DNA of 53,294 nucleotides from an uncultured Acidobacteriota bacterium. GTDB lineage: Bacteria; Acidobacteriota; Vicinamibacteria; Marinacidobacterales; SMYC01. The stretch is taken from the NCBI GenBank assembly GCA_947259165.1, contig CAMYKY010000056.1, positions 1-53,294 of the forward strand, read 5' to 3'. The notes under the pieces are model-generated. The model saw only the letters and a program-made list of their open reading frames with translations, was not told the origin of the DNA and did not search any database. Below, piece after piece: positions 1 to 8,601 of the stretch (position 1 is its first letter; each line of letters starts with the position of its first letter). A program made the position numbers and the translations under genes.

Positions 1-3
1 AAT

Positions 4-32
4 GACCTCTCCCCCCAACGGGGGGAGAGGTC
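4..32. repeat. Perfect GC-rich hairpin, 13-bp stem
   Basis: Positions 4-16 pair perfectly with 20-32 around a three-base AAC loop. No T-run follows on the plus strand, so it is not a classical intrinsic terminator. The CTCTCCCC/GGGGAGAGG style followed by a GTGAGGGGG motif (about 55-64) resembles the dispersed intergenic hairpins of many GC-rich bacteria. It may belong to the gene upstream of the window. Confidence 0.6.
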
Positions 33-77
33 GATGGCGCGCTAGCGCCACCGGGTGAGGGGGCACTCCGCGTTTGA

Positions 78-83
78 TATACT
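78..83 (+). promoter_or_regulatory. Possible -10 box (TATACT) of the uracil-DNA glycosylase gene
   Basis: TATACT is one mismatch from the sigma-70 -10 consensus. It ends 8 nt before the ATG at 92, so transcription would start at or next to the start codon, giving a leaderless message. No good -35 is visible at the usual spacing. This is inferred from sequence only. Confidence 0.3.
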
Positions 84-91
84 CCGCGCCC

Positions 92-790
92 ATGCAGTTC
101 GATCTTTTTGACGCGGGTGGCAATACGATTTTGGGCTCGCCGACCTACGCGGAGTTTAAAGAAAAGCTTCGCGATAGCGGGTGTGACAAGTGCGCGTTGC
201 ACACCGGGCGGACGAACATCGTCGTCGATCGCGGCAATCCTTCGGCTCACATCATGACGATCGGTGAGGGGCCGGGCGAGAACGAAGACAAACAGGGGCT
301 CGCGTTCGTCGGACGTGCGGGTCAGCTCTTTGACAAGGTGCTAAGCGCGGTGGGTATCGACACGAACCGGGACATGCTCATCGCCAACGTCGTGAAGTGC
401 CGGCCTCCAGACAACCGCAACCCTCGCGCGGAAGAAGCGGCGGAGTGTATCTCGTACTTACAGCGGCAAATCGAGCTCGTAAAGCCCAAGGTGATTCTGC
501 TACTCGGGGCCACGGCGTTGAAGCACATGGACAAATCGAAGACGACGTTTCAAATGTCCGACGAGGCGGGAAAGTTCTTCTCGCTGAGCGACTATCCCGG
601 AGTCCAGTTCATGGTGCTCTATCACCCGGCGGCGTTGCTCTATAACGCGAAGCTCAAGCCGGCGATGTGGGAGCATGTCAAACGCCTTCGACGCTACTTG
701 GAAGACAACGGTTTGTTCAAGAAAAGCCCTCAGCCATCGCCCGTAAGCAATCAACTCCCGCAAACCGAGCCCCCCGGACCTGAATGCTGA
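92..790 (+). CDS. Type-4-like uracil-DNA glycosylase with Fe-S cluster
   Basis: The protein removes uracil from DNA as the first step of base-excision repair. An in-frame TTG at 74 would add six residues, but it overlaps the likely -10 box, so the ATG at 92 (232 residues) is preferred. Visible motifs are the family-4 motif GEGPGENED followed by AFVGRAG (about residues 59-75), and the late motif HPAALLYN. Two cysteines in CDKC (31 and 34) plus two more in VVKCRPP and EEAAEC fit the four ligands of the 4Fe-4S cluster known in this family. The C-terminal 25 residues are Pro/Ser-rich and probably disordered. No operon partner: the next gene is convergent, 14 bp away. Confidence 0.9.
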   Translation: MQFDLFDAGGNTILGSPTYAEFKEKLRDSGCDKCALHTGRTNIVVDRGNPSAHIMTIGEGPGENEDKQGLAFVGRAGQLFDKVLSAVGIDTNRDMLIANVVKCRPPDNRNPRAEEAAECISYLQRQIELVKPKVILLLGATALKHMDKSKTTFQMSDEAGKFFSLSDYPGVQFMVLYHPAALLYNAKLKPAMWEHVKRLRRYLEDNGLFKKSPQPSPVSNQLPQTEPPGPEC

Positions 791-803
791 ATGCCGAATG
801 CTG
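784..803. repeat. Short dispersed repeat GAATGCTGAATGCCGAATGC type
   Basis: The sequence overlapping the end of the glycosylase gene consists of near-copies of GAATGC(C/T)G. The same wording recurs at about 3648-3673 and, inverted, at about 14294-14318. It looks like small intergenic repeat debris. The glycosylase stop codon lies within it. Confidence 0.45.
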
Positions 804-804
804 G

Positions 805-2667
805 TCAAGGCCACTGCGCAAGGTGAATTCTCACTTCTAGAACTCGGTCTTTCCTGCGAATCTTTGCGTTGACGGTTTCCCCGGGACGTCGCCGTTGGAT
901 CAGCGACCCGGCGCGTTCTCCAGAAACCACCGCACGCCCATCGAGCTCGAGCAACACATCCCCGGCCTGAAGACCCGCTTCGGCCGCCGGTCCTCCCGCC
1001 GCGATGTAGGAAAACCGCACGCCGTCGCCCTCGAAGCTATTGTCAACGCCCACGCCAAAATACGCCCGCTTCGCGGCACGCCTGGAACGAAACTCGCCAT
1101 CGCCGTCCGCGCTCCCCGCGGTGAGGACGGGGCGCTCGGCTGTCTGTAACAGGTGGTTCGAAACGTTGTAGCTAACCCGCAGCACGCTCTCGACGCCGTC
1201 CAAGTTCACGAACTGAGAGTCGTCGGTAGGTTTGTGATAGTCGCCGTGAAGGCCCGTAAAGAAAAACAGCGCGGGAACGCCCGCACGAATGAACGAGGCG
1301 TGATCGCTCGAGGTTTCTGCCGAAAACCGTGTCGAGAACGTCAACTCCTCGTCGCCCGCGTAGCGCTCCAGGGTCTCGATGAGACTCGGAACCAGGTCAG
1401 CCCCGCCGATGTAAAGACGTTTGTGTCGGAGTCGGCCAATCATGTCCAAGTTGACCATCGCAACGACTTTCTCGAGATGGGTCGAGCTCTCCGTATAATG
1501 TCGCGACCCGCGCAGTCCCAATTCTTCTCCCGCGAAAGCAGCAAACAAGATGCCGCGAGGTCGATCGTCGCTTTGCGAGAAAACGCGCGCGAGCTCCAAG
1601 ACGCCAGCGACGCCTGACGCGTTGTCATCCGCACCATTGTGAATCTTGCCGTTTGCTTGGCGTTCCCGGCTTCCGTACTCGCCGAGCCCCAAATGGTCGT
1701 AGTGCGCGCCGATCACGATGTGCTCAGGCGCGCCGGCCGTCGATGAAGCCAGTGTCGCGGGAAGATACCCGATGACGTTCGAGACCTCGACGTTCGTTCT
1801 GCGAACGTCCAACAACAAATCAATCGTCACGCCGTCCAGCTCGAACGACCGCGGCTTGATCGTCTCATCGATGCTCCGCTGCACGTCACCCAGATTCGCC
1901 CCGGCGGCGCGAAAAAGCTGCTCGGCAGTCTCGAGACTCAAGTGGAGTACCGGGACTGGCATGCTTTCCGCACCCAAATCGACGCCGAACGGAATGAGCC
2001 GATCTTCGCGACGTTGCAACGGACCATTAACAAGGATGACGGCCGCGGCGCCTCGGCTGACCGCGTTTTCGACCTTGCGAACGAACGTCGCATGCCAACC
2101 ATCCTTCTCGAACGAACCTCGTCCGAGGGCCTGCCCGGGAACGTAGCGCAACAAGATCACAGCCTTGCCTTCGATATCGATGCCGCGGTAGTCGTCGTAG
2201 CCAGACTCGGGAGCGGTAACGCCGTAGCCCGCGAAGACGACGGGTGCTGAGAGCTCGCCAGCAGAGCTGAACGTCATCGGCAGAAAATCAGAAGCTTGTT
2301 CGAGCGTGAGAACACCTTCGGCCAAGCGCAGTGAAACTTTTGTGCGGGGACCGATTTCCTTCCCTAACAGGACCCGGAAGGTCTGAAGGAACGTGCCGTC
2401 ATCACCAACAGGCTTCAGCCCCAGGTCTGCGAACTGCGCTGCCACGTAGCGAGCAGCTAGCTGCAAGCCCTCAGTGCCGTTGCCGCGGCCATTGAGCTCG
2501 TCTGAAGCAAGGTATTGAATGTGTTGTTCGAGCGCTTCGCGATCGAACACCGACTCACGAGGCGTTGGGGATTGGGTTTCAGCGGCGTGGATCGTGCTCG
2601 CCCAAGTGAGCGCGAGTCCGCTCACCATTGCGCCGAGAGCTCTTCCCCTGACAGCTGTTATTTTCAA
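805..2667 (-). CDS. Secreted M28 family zinc aminopeptidase with PA and PDZ domains
   Basis: A 620-residue exported peptidase that probably removes N-terminal residues from peptides outside the cytoplasm. An N-terminal signal peptide (KITAVRGR, hydrophobic stretch, cleavage near IHAA) is followed by a PA (protease-associated) domain at about 120-230. The M28 catalytic domain at about 295-505 shows the co-catalytic zinc motifs AHYDHLG, DDNASGV, GEELGLRG, NLDMIGR and DYHKPTDD. A C-terminal PDZ domain starts near 535. PA and PDZ additions are common in bacterial M28 enzymes. The start is TTG (2665-2667); an internal ATG at 2628 would shorten the signal peptide. It is convergent with the glycosylase gene and divergent from RNase HII. 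Confidence 0.9.
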   Translation of the reverse strand: MKITAVRGRALGAMVSGLALTWASTIHAAETQSPTPRESVFDREALEQHIQYLASDELNGRGNGTEGLQLAARYVAAQFADLGLKPVGDDGTFLQTFRVLLGKEIGPRTKVSLRLAEGVLTLEQASDFLPMTFSSAGELSAPVVFAGYGVTAPESGYDDYRGIDIEGKAVILLRYVPGQALGRGSFEKDGWHATFVRKVENAVSRGAAAVILVNGPLQRREDRLIPFGVDLGAESMPVPVLHLSLETAEQLFRAAGANLGDVQRSIDETIKPRSFELDGVTIDLLLDVRRTNVEVSNVIGYLPATLASSTAGAPEHIVIGAHYDHLGLGEYGSRERQANGKIHNGADDNASGVAGVLELARVFSQSDDRPRGILFAAFAGEELGLRGSRHYTESSTHLEKVVAMVNLDMIGRLRHKRLYIGGADLVPSLIETLERYAGDEELTFSTRFSAETSSDHASFIRAGVPALFFFTGLHGDYHKPTDDSQFVNLDGVESVLRVSYNVSNHLLQTAERPVLTAGSADGDGEFRSRRAAKRAYFGVGVDNSFEGDGVRFSYIAAGGPAAEAGLQAGDVLLELDGRAVVSGERAGSLIQRRRPGETVNAKIRRKDRVLEVRIHLAQWP

Positions 2668-2935
2668 GAGCTAATCTCTGGCCGACACAACGCCCAAAAG
2701 CACCAAGCTTCGACCACGTCAGTTGGAAAATTTCTTCGGCTCCCCTCGAACAGTATAGGCCGTGAAGCGAGAACTGCCAAACAGTCACGTCGGCGAAATC
2801 GTGCTTCGGCGTTCCGCCGCGTCGTCGCTTTCGGCTTTCCGGTTCGGCGGTTCCTTCCTTCGCGGCGGCTGCGCGGTAGTTCACTTTGAGTAGCGGGTCG
2901 TTGCATTCGGTGGGTCGGATCGGAAAGCATAGGGC

Positions 2936-3595
2936 GTGATCCTCGGTATTGACGAAGCGGGACGGGGGCCGGTCCTCGGACCGATGGTCGTCGCGGGGGT
3001 CGTCCTCAAGCCGCAGGCGGCGTCCGCGCTCACTCGGCGAGGCGTTACAGACTCCAAGGACTTTGGGGCCGGGCAGGAGGCCCGCGACCGGCGCTCTGAG
3101 CTTGCAGAGCACGTCGTTCGCCTCGCGGAGGACGTACAGGTGGAAGTCTCCGACCACGAGGAAGTCGACCGCTATTGCGACCAGGGCCTTTTGAACGAGC
3201 TCGAGCGCGAATCGGCGACTAAGATCATAGAACGCACCGTGCCGGTCACGAGAATCATCGCGGATGGAGAGAAAGTCTTCGGACTCCTCCGTCACCGATA
3301 TGTTCATCTGCGAGCGTTCAACTTCGGCGAGAGACATCACGTGGCTGTCGCGGCCGCCTCGATCGTGGCCAAGGTAACGCGCGACTCCCTCTTCGGCGAC
3401 ATCGCGGCCCGCTACGACTCCGAGTTCGGCCCGCTCCGAGGAGGCGGCTACGTCAACGCCGCCACCGCCGATTTCTTACGGCGCTACCACGCCCGCTATC
3501 AACGATTCCCGGAAGAGACCCGCCGCAGCTGGAGCTGGAAGGTGCTGACCGAGCTAGAACCGAAACCACTCCCCCTCTTCGATGAGCGCGCCTGA
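2936..3595 (+). CDS. rnhB: Ribonuclease HII, archaeal/eukaryotic-type
   Basis: RNase HII cuts RNA-DNA hybrids and single ribonucleotides in DNA. The 219-residue protein begins with a GTG start directly before ILGIDEAGRGPVLGP, which carries the first two acidic residues (DE). The ADGE motif near residue 107 gives a third acidic residue, and VAAASIVAKVTRD near 140 is the conserved helix. The opening GIDEAGRGPVLGP and the C-terminal GGYVNAATADFLRRYH...RRSW block resemble archaeal and eukaryotic enzymes more than the usual bacterial form (VDEVGRGPLAGP). No strong ribosome binding site is visible. Its direction diverges from the M28 gene across a 268-bp gap in which I see no convincing gene. Confidence 0.9.
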   Translation: MILGIDEAGRGPVLGPMVVAGVVLKPQAASALTRRGVTDSKDFGAGQEARDRRSELAEHVVRLAEDVQVEVSDHEEVDRYCDQGLLNELERESATKIIERTVPVTRIIADGEKVFGLLRHRYVHLRAFNFGERHHVAVAAASIVAKVTRDSLFGDIAARYDSEFGPLRGGGYVNAATADFLRRYHARYQRFPEETRRSWSWKVLTELEPKPLPLFDERA

Positions 3596-3776
3596 GCGCT
3601 TTTCACCGCGGTGGCACGCAGAACCGGACCACGGCAAACCAGCAACCGAATGCCGCTAGCTGAATGCCGATTGCCCCAACGGCGGCGGAACCGAACCACG
3701 GCCCCGCCGCTCATTGAACAAACTATGAGCCACCTCACAGGCGCTCTCCCTCGAGTGCTGGAGACTCAGACAAACC

Positions 3777-5234
3777 ATGAGTGAACGAATCAAAGGAAGC
3801 GGTCTTTACAACGTGGTGGTCATCGGTGCCGGGACTGCCGGCCTGGTCACTGCGGCGGGCACGGTGGGTCTCGGCGGTCGCGCAGCCCTAATCGAGGCGA
3901 AAAAGATGGGGGGTGACTGCCTCAACTACGGGTGCGTCCCATCGAAAGCACTCATCTCGTCGGCAAAACTGATCGAGCGCATTCGTCACGCGAAAAAGAT
4001 GGGCCTGTCCGAGATGGAGCCGTCGTTTCGATTCGAAGACGTTTTTGCGCGGATGCGTGAGCGCCGAGCCAAAATCGAGCCGCACGATTCCGCGGAGCGG
4101 TTCGAAGGCCTGGGTGTCGACGTGTTTCAGGGACGTGCCAAGTTCGTCTCGCCGCACGAGGTTGAGATTGACGACGGCACGCGGCTCAAAGCGCGCAATT
4201 TCGTCATCGCCACGGGGACAAAAGCCCTCGTTCTCCCCATTCCCGGCCTCGACCAGGTGCCGTACTACACGAACGAGACCATCTTCGATGAAATGCCCAA
4301 GGCGCCGAAATCGATCCTCATCCTGGGTGGCGGGCCGATCGGCTGCGAGTTCGCACAAGTCATGAATCGACTCGGTGTCGAGGTCAAGCTCGTCGAGCTC
4401 TTGCCGAGGCTACTCCCCAGAGACGATACCGACGCGGGCACCCTCATCGCCACGCGTTTCGCGGAAGAGGGCATCGAGGTGCTCACGGGAACGAAGGCAA
4501 CGAGCTTCGAACAAAGGGGAGAGCTCATCGTTGCCAATGTCGAGAATGACGACGGCGACCAACGAGCCCTGGAGACGGAAGCGCTGCTGGTCGCCACGGG
4601 TCGCAAGGCGAACGTCGATAACCTCGGGCTCGAGGAAGCGGGCGTCGATTTTGATCGACGCGGGATCAAAGTCGACGCGACGTTGACGAGCTCGCAGCCC
4701 CACATTCTTGCGTGCGGTGACGTGGCCGGACCGTATCAGTTCACTCACTCTGCCGACTACCAAGCACGGATCGTCGTTCGGAACATTCTGATTCCCTGGT
4801 TCAAGACGAAGGCCGACTACACCTGGGTGCCTTGGGTGACGTACACCGACCCGGAAGTTGCTCAATGCGGGCTGAGCGAAGATGAAGCCAAGAGGAAAAA
4901 CGTCGTCTATGACGTCTATCGCTTCGATTGGGACGACCTCGATCGCGCCATTACCGATAGCGAGACGACCGGCTTCATCAAGGTACTCACCGTTCCCGGC
5001 AAGGACACGATCGTGGGGGCGACCGTGACCGGCGTGCATGCCGGCGAAGTGATGCACGAGGTGCTCGTCGCCGCGAAACACGGCATTGGGCTTTCGAAAC
5101 TATCGGGGACGATCCACGCATACCCAACGCTGTCCGCATCGGTGCAGCGCGTCGCCGACTCCTACCAGAAGACGAAGCTGACCCCCATGGTCGCCAACAT
5201 CTTTCGATGGATCTACAAACGGAGACGTTCCTGA
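3777..5234 (+). CDS. FAD-dependent pyridine nucleotide-disulfide oxidoreductase (Lpd/MerA-like)
   Basis: A 485-residue class I flavoprotein disulfide reductase. It shows an N-terminal FAD-binding VIGAGTAG, the redox-active pair GGDCLNYGCVPSK near residue 45, the NAD(P)H-binding ILGGGPIGCEFAQ near 185, an ATGRK motif, ACGDVAG near 315, and the C-terminal dimerisation block with HAYPTLS carrying the active-site His. It lacks the paired C-terminal cysteines of mercuric reductase, so mercury reduction is unlikely; the exact substrate is unknown. The stop codon overlaps the start of the VTT protein gene (TGATG), so the two are translationally coupled. This pairing is frequent across bacteria. Confidence 0.88.
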   Translation: MSERIKGSGLYNVVVIGAGTAGLVTAAGTVGLGGRAALIEAKKMGGDCLNYGCVPSKALISSAKLIERIRHAKKMGLSEMEPSFRFEDVFARMRERRAKIEPHDSAERFEGLGVDVFQGRAKFVSPHEVEIDDGTRLKARNFVIATGTKALVLPIPGLDQVPYYTNETIFDEMPKAPKSILILGGGPIGCEFAQVMNRLGVEVKLVELLPRLLPRDDTDAGTLIATRFAEEGIEVLTGTKATSFEQRGELIVANVENDDGDQRALETEALLVATGRKANVDNLGLEEAGVDFDRRGIKVDATLTSSQPHILACGDVAGPYQFTHSADYQARIVVRNILIPWFKTKADYTWVPWVTYTDPEVAQCGLSEDEAKRKNVVYDVYRFDWDDLDRAITDSETTGFIKVLTVPGKDTIVGATVTGVHAGEVMHEVLVAAKHGIGLSKLSGTIHAYPTLSASVQRVADSYQKTKLTPMVANIFRWIYKRRRS

Positions 5235-5926
5235 TGACCGCAAAAAACTACGCGAAGTACGCCCTGATCACGCTGGCGCTGATCGGACTCATCGCCGCCG
5301 CACGATTGCTGCCCATCGCTGACTGGCTCGAGGTTTTCAACGCCTGGGTCAGCGAGCTCGGCGTGCTCGGGATGGTGCTGTTCGCTCTCGTCTACGCCGT
5401 CGCGACCGTGCTCATGATTCCGGGCTCGCTGCTGACGCTCGCCGGCGGAGCGGTTTTCGGCCTTTTGCCTGGATTCGTCACCATCTTGCACGGCGCGACG
5501 CTCGGCGCCGCGCTCGCGTTTCTCGTCTCGCGGTTCGTCGCGAGAAAACGCATCGAAAGCTGGATTCAACAAAAGCCGTCCTTCAGTGTGATCGACAAAG
5601 CCGTCGCCAAGCAAGGCTGGAAGATCGTTTTCCTCACACGCCTATCGCCGATCTTCCCTTTCAACTTCCAAAACTACGCATACGGCTTGACAAGCGTTGC
5701 TTTCCGCCACTATTTGCTCGCGACCTGGATCGGGATGGTTCCGGGAACGTTTCTCTACGTGTACTTCGGAACGCTGGGGCGAAGCGGACTCGAAGCCGCA
5801 TCAGGCGCCGAAAGTGCGGAGACGCTCAAGATCGCTCTCCAAGTCGTCGGACTCATCGCAACGCTGGCGGTAACGATCCTCATCACGCGTACCGCACAAA
5901 AAGCATTGCGCGAAGCCGGGGTCTAG
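5234..5926 (+). CDS. TVP38/TMEM64 (VTT/DedA-superfamily) membrane protein
   Basis: A 230-residue inner-membrane protein with about five hydrophobic segments and the conserved VTT core: LMIPGSLLTLAGGAVFG, then LGAALAFLVSRF, then TRLSPIFPFNFQNYAYGLT, and GMVPGTFLYVYFG. The ATG at 5234 is chosen because GGAG at 5221-5224 has ideal spacing and the start overlaps the upstream stop. An ATG at 5207 would extend into the preceding gene. VTT proteins are implicated in lipid scrambling or membrane homeostasis; the role with the disulfide oxidoreductase is not established. A second, distant VTT protein lies at 50475-51137. Confidence 0.88.
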   Translation: MTAKNYAKYALITLALIGLIAAARLLPIADWLEVFNAWVSELGVLGMVLFALVYAVATVLMIPGSLLTLAGGAVFGLLPGFVTILHGATLGAALAFLVSRFVARKRIESWIQQKPSFSVIDKAVAKQGWKIVFLTRLSPIFPFNFQNYAYGLTSVAFRHYLLATWIGMVPGTFLYVYFGTLGRSGLEAASGAESAETLKIALQVVGLIATLAVTILITRTAQKALREAGV

Positions 5927-6031
5927 CGAAGACAACCAGCGCTGCTCGTCCTTAGCGGAGTCGACCACCTGAGTCAGTTGCACCCCGTGCCCCGGCAGGT
6001 GTACTTAGGAGCGGAATCTCAGGAGGGCAAT

Positions 6032-6535
6032 ATGCCAGAAGTGACTGGAGCTGATATCAAGAAGCTCATTACTGTCCCGGCAATCATCACCCTAGTCATC
6101 ACACTCGTCAGGCTTTTCGCAGAGCTAGGAAACCTTCCTTCATGGCTAGCGAGTAAGGAATCGGGCGGAGGCGGCGCTGTTATCGGCATCACTTGGCTCG
6201 TTCCCGTTTTCGCGATCTACTTCGCGATCAAGCTCGTGGGTAGCTCGGGAACGTTTTGGAAGAACTTGGCGAGAACCCTACTCTACTACGGCCTCGCCGC
6301 CCGCATCCCTGTCATCATCATTATGGGGCTCGCCATCTTCGGAAACTGGGGCACGCACTACGACGCGTTCCCACCGGAAATGGCAGACATGTCGCCAACC
6401 GTGAAGTTCCTGCTCGGAGGTGTCGTCACCCAGCTCCTCCTCTGGGTGGGGATTTGGACGGTCGGCATCGGGACGCTGGTCGGCGTCGTCGCTTCAAAGA
6501 TCGTCGGCCCTAAGAACCGAGAGGCCCGGGCGTAA
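6032..6535 (+). CDS. Small four-helix membrane protein, paralogue of the gene at 14408
   Basis: The 167-residue product has four predicted membrane helices, starting at VPAIITLVITLVRL, WLVPVFAIYFAIKLV, YYGLAARIPVIIIMGLAIFG and TQLLLWVGIWTVGIGTLVG. AGGAGG at 6021-6026 fixes the ATG at 6032; an upstream in-frame TTG is not needed. I do not recognise a named family. The protein at 14408-15025 shares the same order of motifs (WLVPxFxxYFA, then GxAARxPVxI, then a QLxxWxG block), so the two are diverged paralogues. Function unknown. The gene stands alone between the VTT gene and a convergent small gene. Confidence 0.75.
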   Translation: MPEVTGADIKKLITVPAIITLVITLVRLFAELGNLPSWLASKESGGGGAVIGITWLVPVFAIYFAIKLVGSSGTFWKNLARTLLYYGLAARIPVIIIMGLAIFGNWGTHYDAFPPEMADMSPTVKFLLGGVVTQLLLWVGIWTVGIGTLVGVVASKIVGPKNREARA

Positions 6536-6583
6536 ATCCGGGCTGGACTCTCTCCACAGGAAAAGCCTGGGGAGAGGACGTTT

Positions 6584-6802
6584 TCAGACCTCGGGAGTCC
6601 GCGGACCCGGAGCCGCGACGGAGGTGAGCCAACGTCGCAGTGGTCTCTTGGGACTTCTCTGCTCCGAGGCCGATTTCCCCCCTTGAAACACCCGAAAGCG
6701 CGGCGGAACTTCTGGGCGCGGCGTGTCTTGCATCGCGCACTCGTTACAAAAATCCTGCCACTCGTCCGTAGGGCTGAAACACATTCGACACGAACCAAAC
6801 AT
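6584..6802 (-). CDS. Small zinc-ribbon-like protein
   Basis: A 72-residue product with two CxxC knuckles close to the N-terminus (CRMC at 5-8 and CNEC at 19-22), a spacing typical of treble-clef or zinc-ribbon binding. A Pro/Arg-rich, probably disordered tail follows. GGAG seven bases before the ATG supports translation. No further domain can be assigned. The gene is convergent with the membrane protein gene at 6032 and lies downstream of the sirtuin start region on the opposite arrangement, without an evident partner. Confidence 0.5.
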   Translation of the reverse strand: MFGSCRMCFSPTDEWQDFCNECAMQDTPRPEVPPRFRVFQGGKSASEQRSPKRPLRRWLTSVAAPGPRTPEV

Positions 6803-6905
6803 AAAATGACTCCAACTCTATGAATTCAAACGGGGAGGAAAGCCATCGGCGGGGGTCGAACAGGTCCCAACCCGACCCCACGTTACCCGAAGGCCTGACC
6901 GGATT

Positions 6906-7736
6906 TCAAGCGGGAAGTGCGCCGACGATAGCTTGGAGCACTTCCCCGCAGTCGGCCCGAACCTTCAGGTCGATCTCGGCGTCCGCCCGAGTCTTGCCGA
7001 GATTCACGGCAGCGACAGGGATGCCTTGCTCGGCGGCTCGCCTCACGAATCGATAACCGGACCAAACCATCAAGGACGACCCGACAACGAGCAGCAGATC
7101 GGCCGCGTCGACGTTGGCCATCGCCTCCTCCACGCGGGGGCGCGGGACCGACTCGCCGAAGAACACGACATCCGGTTTCAAGACCCCGGCGCAGCGGGCG
7201 CATTCGGGAACCCGGAATCCCCCAAAGTCCACGCCGTCGAGCTCGGCGTCACCATCGGGCGCATAGCTTACCGCCTCCGCCCGCCATTGAGGGTTCATGC
7301 CTCCGAGCCGTTGCTGGAAATCGACGCGCGTCAACCGCGCATCGCACTCGAGGCAGCACACCTGATCGACACGGCCGTGCAAATCGTTAACCCGCTCACT
7401 TCCAGCCTTCTGGTGCAGGCCGTCGACGTTCTGCGTCACGAGATACCGGAGCCGACCGGACGCTTCAATCGCCGCCAGCGCCTCATGTGCGGCGTTGGGT
7501 TGAGCCGCTTCGACGAGTCGCCACCCCACCATGCTGCGAGCCCAGTACCGTTTTCTCGTCTCCGCGCTGTCGACAAACTGTTGAATCCGAAGCGGCGGCG
7601 TGCACTTCCACTCTCCGTCGTCGTCGCGATAGTCCGGTATTCCCGAGCCGGTGCTGCACCCCGCTCCTGTGAGCGCCACAATCCGACCGGAAGCCCGCAC
7701 GAGCCGAGTCAGCTTGACGAGCGATGTTCCGGACAC
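6906..7736 (-). CDS. Sir2-family NAD-dependent protein deacylase
   Basis: The enzyme removes acyl groups from lysines using NAD+. In its 276 residues, the NAD-binding motif [14 protein letters not shown] lies at 24-37, the [13 protein letters not shown] block with the catalytic region near 115, and NDLHG carries the active-site His. Four zinc-binding cysteines occur as CCLEC and CARC. FFGESVP and VVGSSLMVW complete the Rossmann fold. The length fits class II/IV-like bacterial sirtuins. It is followed on its strand by the small zinc-ribbon gene 104 bp further on, which need not be co-transcribed. Confidence 0.92.
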   Translation of the reverse strand: MSGTSLVKLTRLVRASGRIVALTGAGCSTGSGIPDYRDDDGEWKCTPPLRIQQFVDSAETRKRYWARSMVGWRLVEAAQPNAAHEALAAIEASGRLRYLVTQNVDGLHQKAGSERVNDLHGRVDQVCCLECDARLTRVDFQQRLGGMNPQWRAEAVSYAPDGDAELDGVDFGGFRVPECARCAGVLKPDVVFFGESVPRPRVEEAMANVDAADLLLVVGSSLMVWSGYRFVRRAAEQGIPVAAVNLGKTRADAEIDLKVRADCGEVLQAIVGALPA

Positions 7737-7758
7737 CGACGGATCCTATCTCGTTGTG

Positions 7759-7848
7759 CACCACGGAGGCACGGAGTCCACAGAGACCAGATCACGGAGC
7801 TCTTTTTGACCTCCGTGTTTCTTCCGTGCGCTCCGTGGCTCCGTGGTG
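7759..7848. repeat. Intergenic inverted repeat of the CCACGGAG family
   Basis: The arms CACCACGGAGGCACGGAG (7759-7776) and CTCCGTGGCTCCGTGGTG (7831-7848) are nearly perfect inverted copies, with further CACGGAG and TCCGTG words between them. Related units occur at 42171-42299, 49869-49894 and 51182-51465. No coding sequence is present. Confidence 0.65.
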
Positions 7849-7854
7849 AAGGAT

Positions 7855-8493
7855 TCAGTTCTCTGGCTCGGCGACGATCTCGAATTCCAGCTTCAGATCG
7901 GTGTTGGTTTTCACAGAGCCGCCTAGGGCGGAGATTTGTGGGACGTTCCAGTCTTTGGACTCGAGCTCGAAGCCTCCCCGGGCGATCAGCCGGCCATCCA
8001 CCCGAGACAACGCCAGCGGGATCTCGAGAGGTCCGCGTACGCCCCGAAGGGTCAGCTCGCCCGCGACTTTTAGAAGGTGCTCCCCCGCATTCTGACCCGC
8101 AACGTCGACGCGGGCGGAGACGAACGAAATCGTCGGATGCGCCGGCAGCCCGAGGGCTTCGGTCTCCATGTTCGCTTGGACGTCGTTGCGATCGCCATCA
8201 CTGAGCTCGTCATCGGCGACGTACAACGAGGCCGCGTCGACTTCGAGGGTGAATTCCGAGCGCTCCGGAGCATCGGTGTCCCAACGGATCGTCCCGGTGA
8301 AGTTCCCTACCCGAATGCGATGATCGTGGCCGAGGACTTTGAAAAGACCGGCGCGCCCCACATGAACGAGGAACTCGCTCTCCTCGGAGACGACCCGAAA
8401 CGATTGTGGCTCTGCCGCGGCCGCTATGAAGAAACTCGAGACGGTCGTGGCAGCGATGAATGTCGCGAATACGGTGCCGGGCCGAGTTTTCAT
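7855..8493 (-). CDS. YceI-family periplasmic protein
   Basis: A 212-residue exported protein. The ATG at 8493 is fixed by AGGAGG six bases upstream; longer in-frame starts are not credible. A signal peptide (residues 1-25, ending AAAAEP) precedes the YceI lipocalin-like domain, recognisable from SEFLVHVGRAGLFKVLGHDH, FTGTIRWD, TISFVSARV, GELTLRGVRGP and the final LKLEFEIVAEPEN. YceI proteins bind isoprenoid-like lipids in a beta-barrel. It stands alone. Confidence 0.88.
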   Translation of the reverse strand: MKTRPGTVFATFIAATTVSSFFIAAAAEPQSFRVVSEESEFLVHVGRAGLFKVLGHDHRIRVGNFTGTIRWDTDAPERSEFTLEVDAASLYVADDELSDGDRNDVQANMETEALGLPAHPTISFVSARVDVAGQNAGEHLLKVAGELTLRGVRGPLEIPLALSRVDGRLIARGGFELESKDWNVPQISALGGSVKTNTDLKLEFEIVAEPEN

Positions 8494-8601
8494 CCTGACC
8501 TCCTTCGCAGTCACCGCGGGGTGTGGCGATAATCCCAACGTAGCGCAGCCCCGATAGACGCGTTGTGAGCTGGTACGCAAAACATTGAGCGAAACGATTG
8601 A

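Noticed and set aside
4-32. Intrinsic terminator
   Set aside because: The hairpin is strong but lacks a T-run on either strand, and no gene end is visible before it in the window.
2579-3340. Open frame of 253 codons on the minus strand across the M28-RNase HII gap
   Set aside because: It overlaps both the M28 start region and RNase HII antisense, with no domain or ribosome binding site. The 2664-2930 minus frame is rejected for the same reasons.
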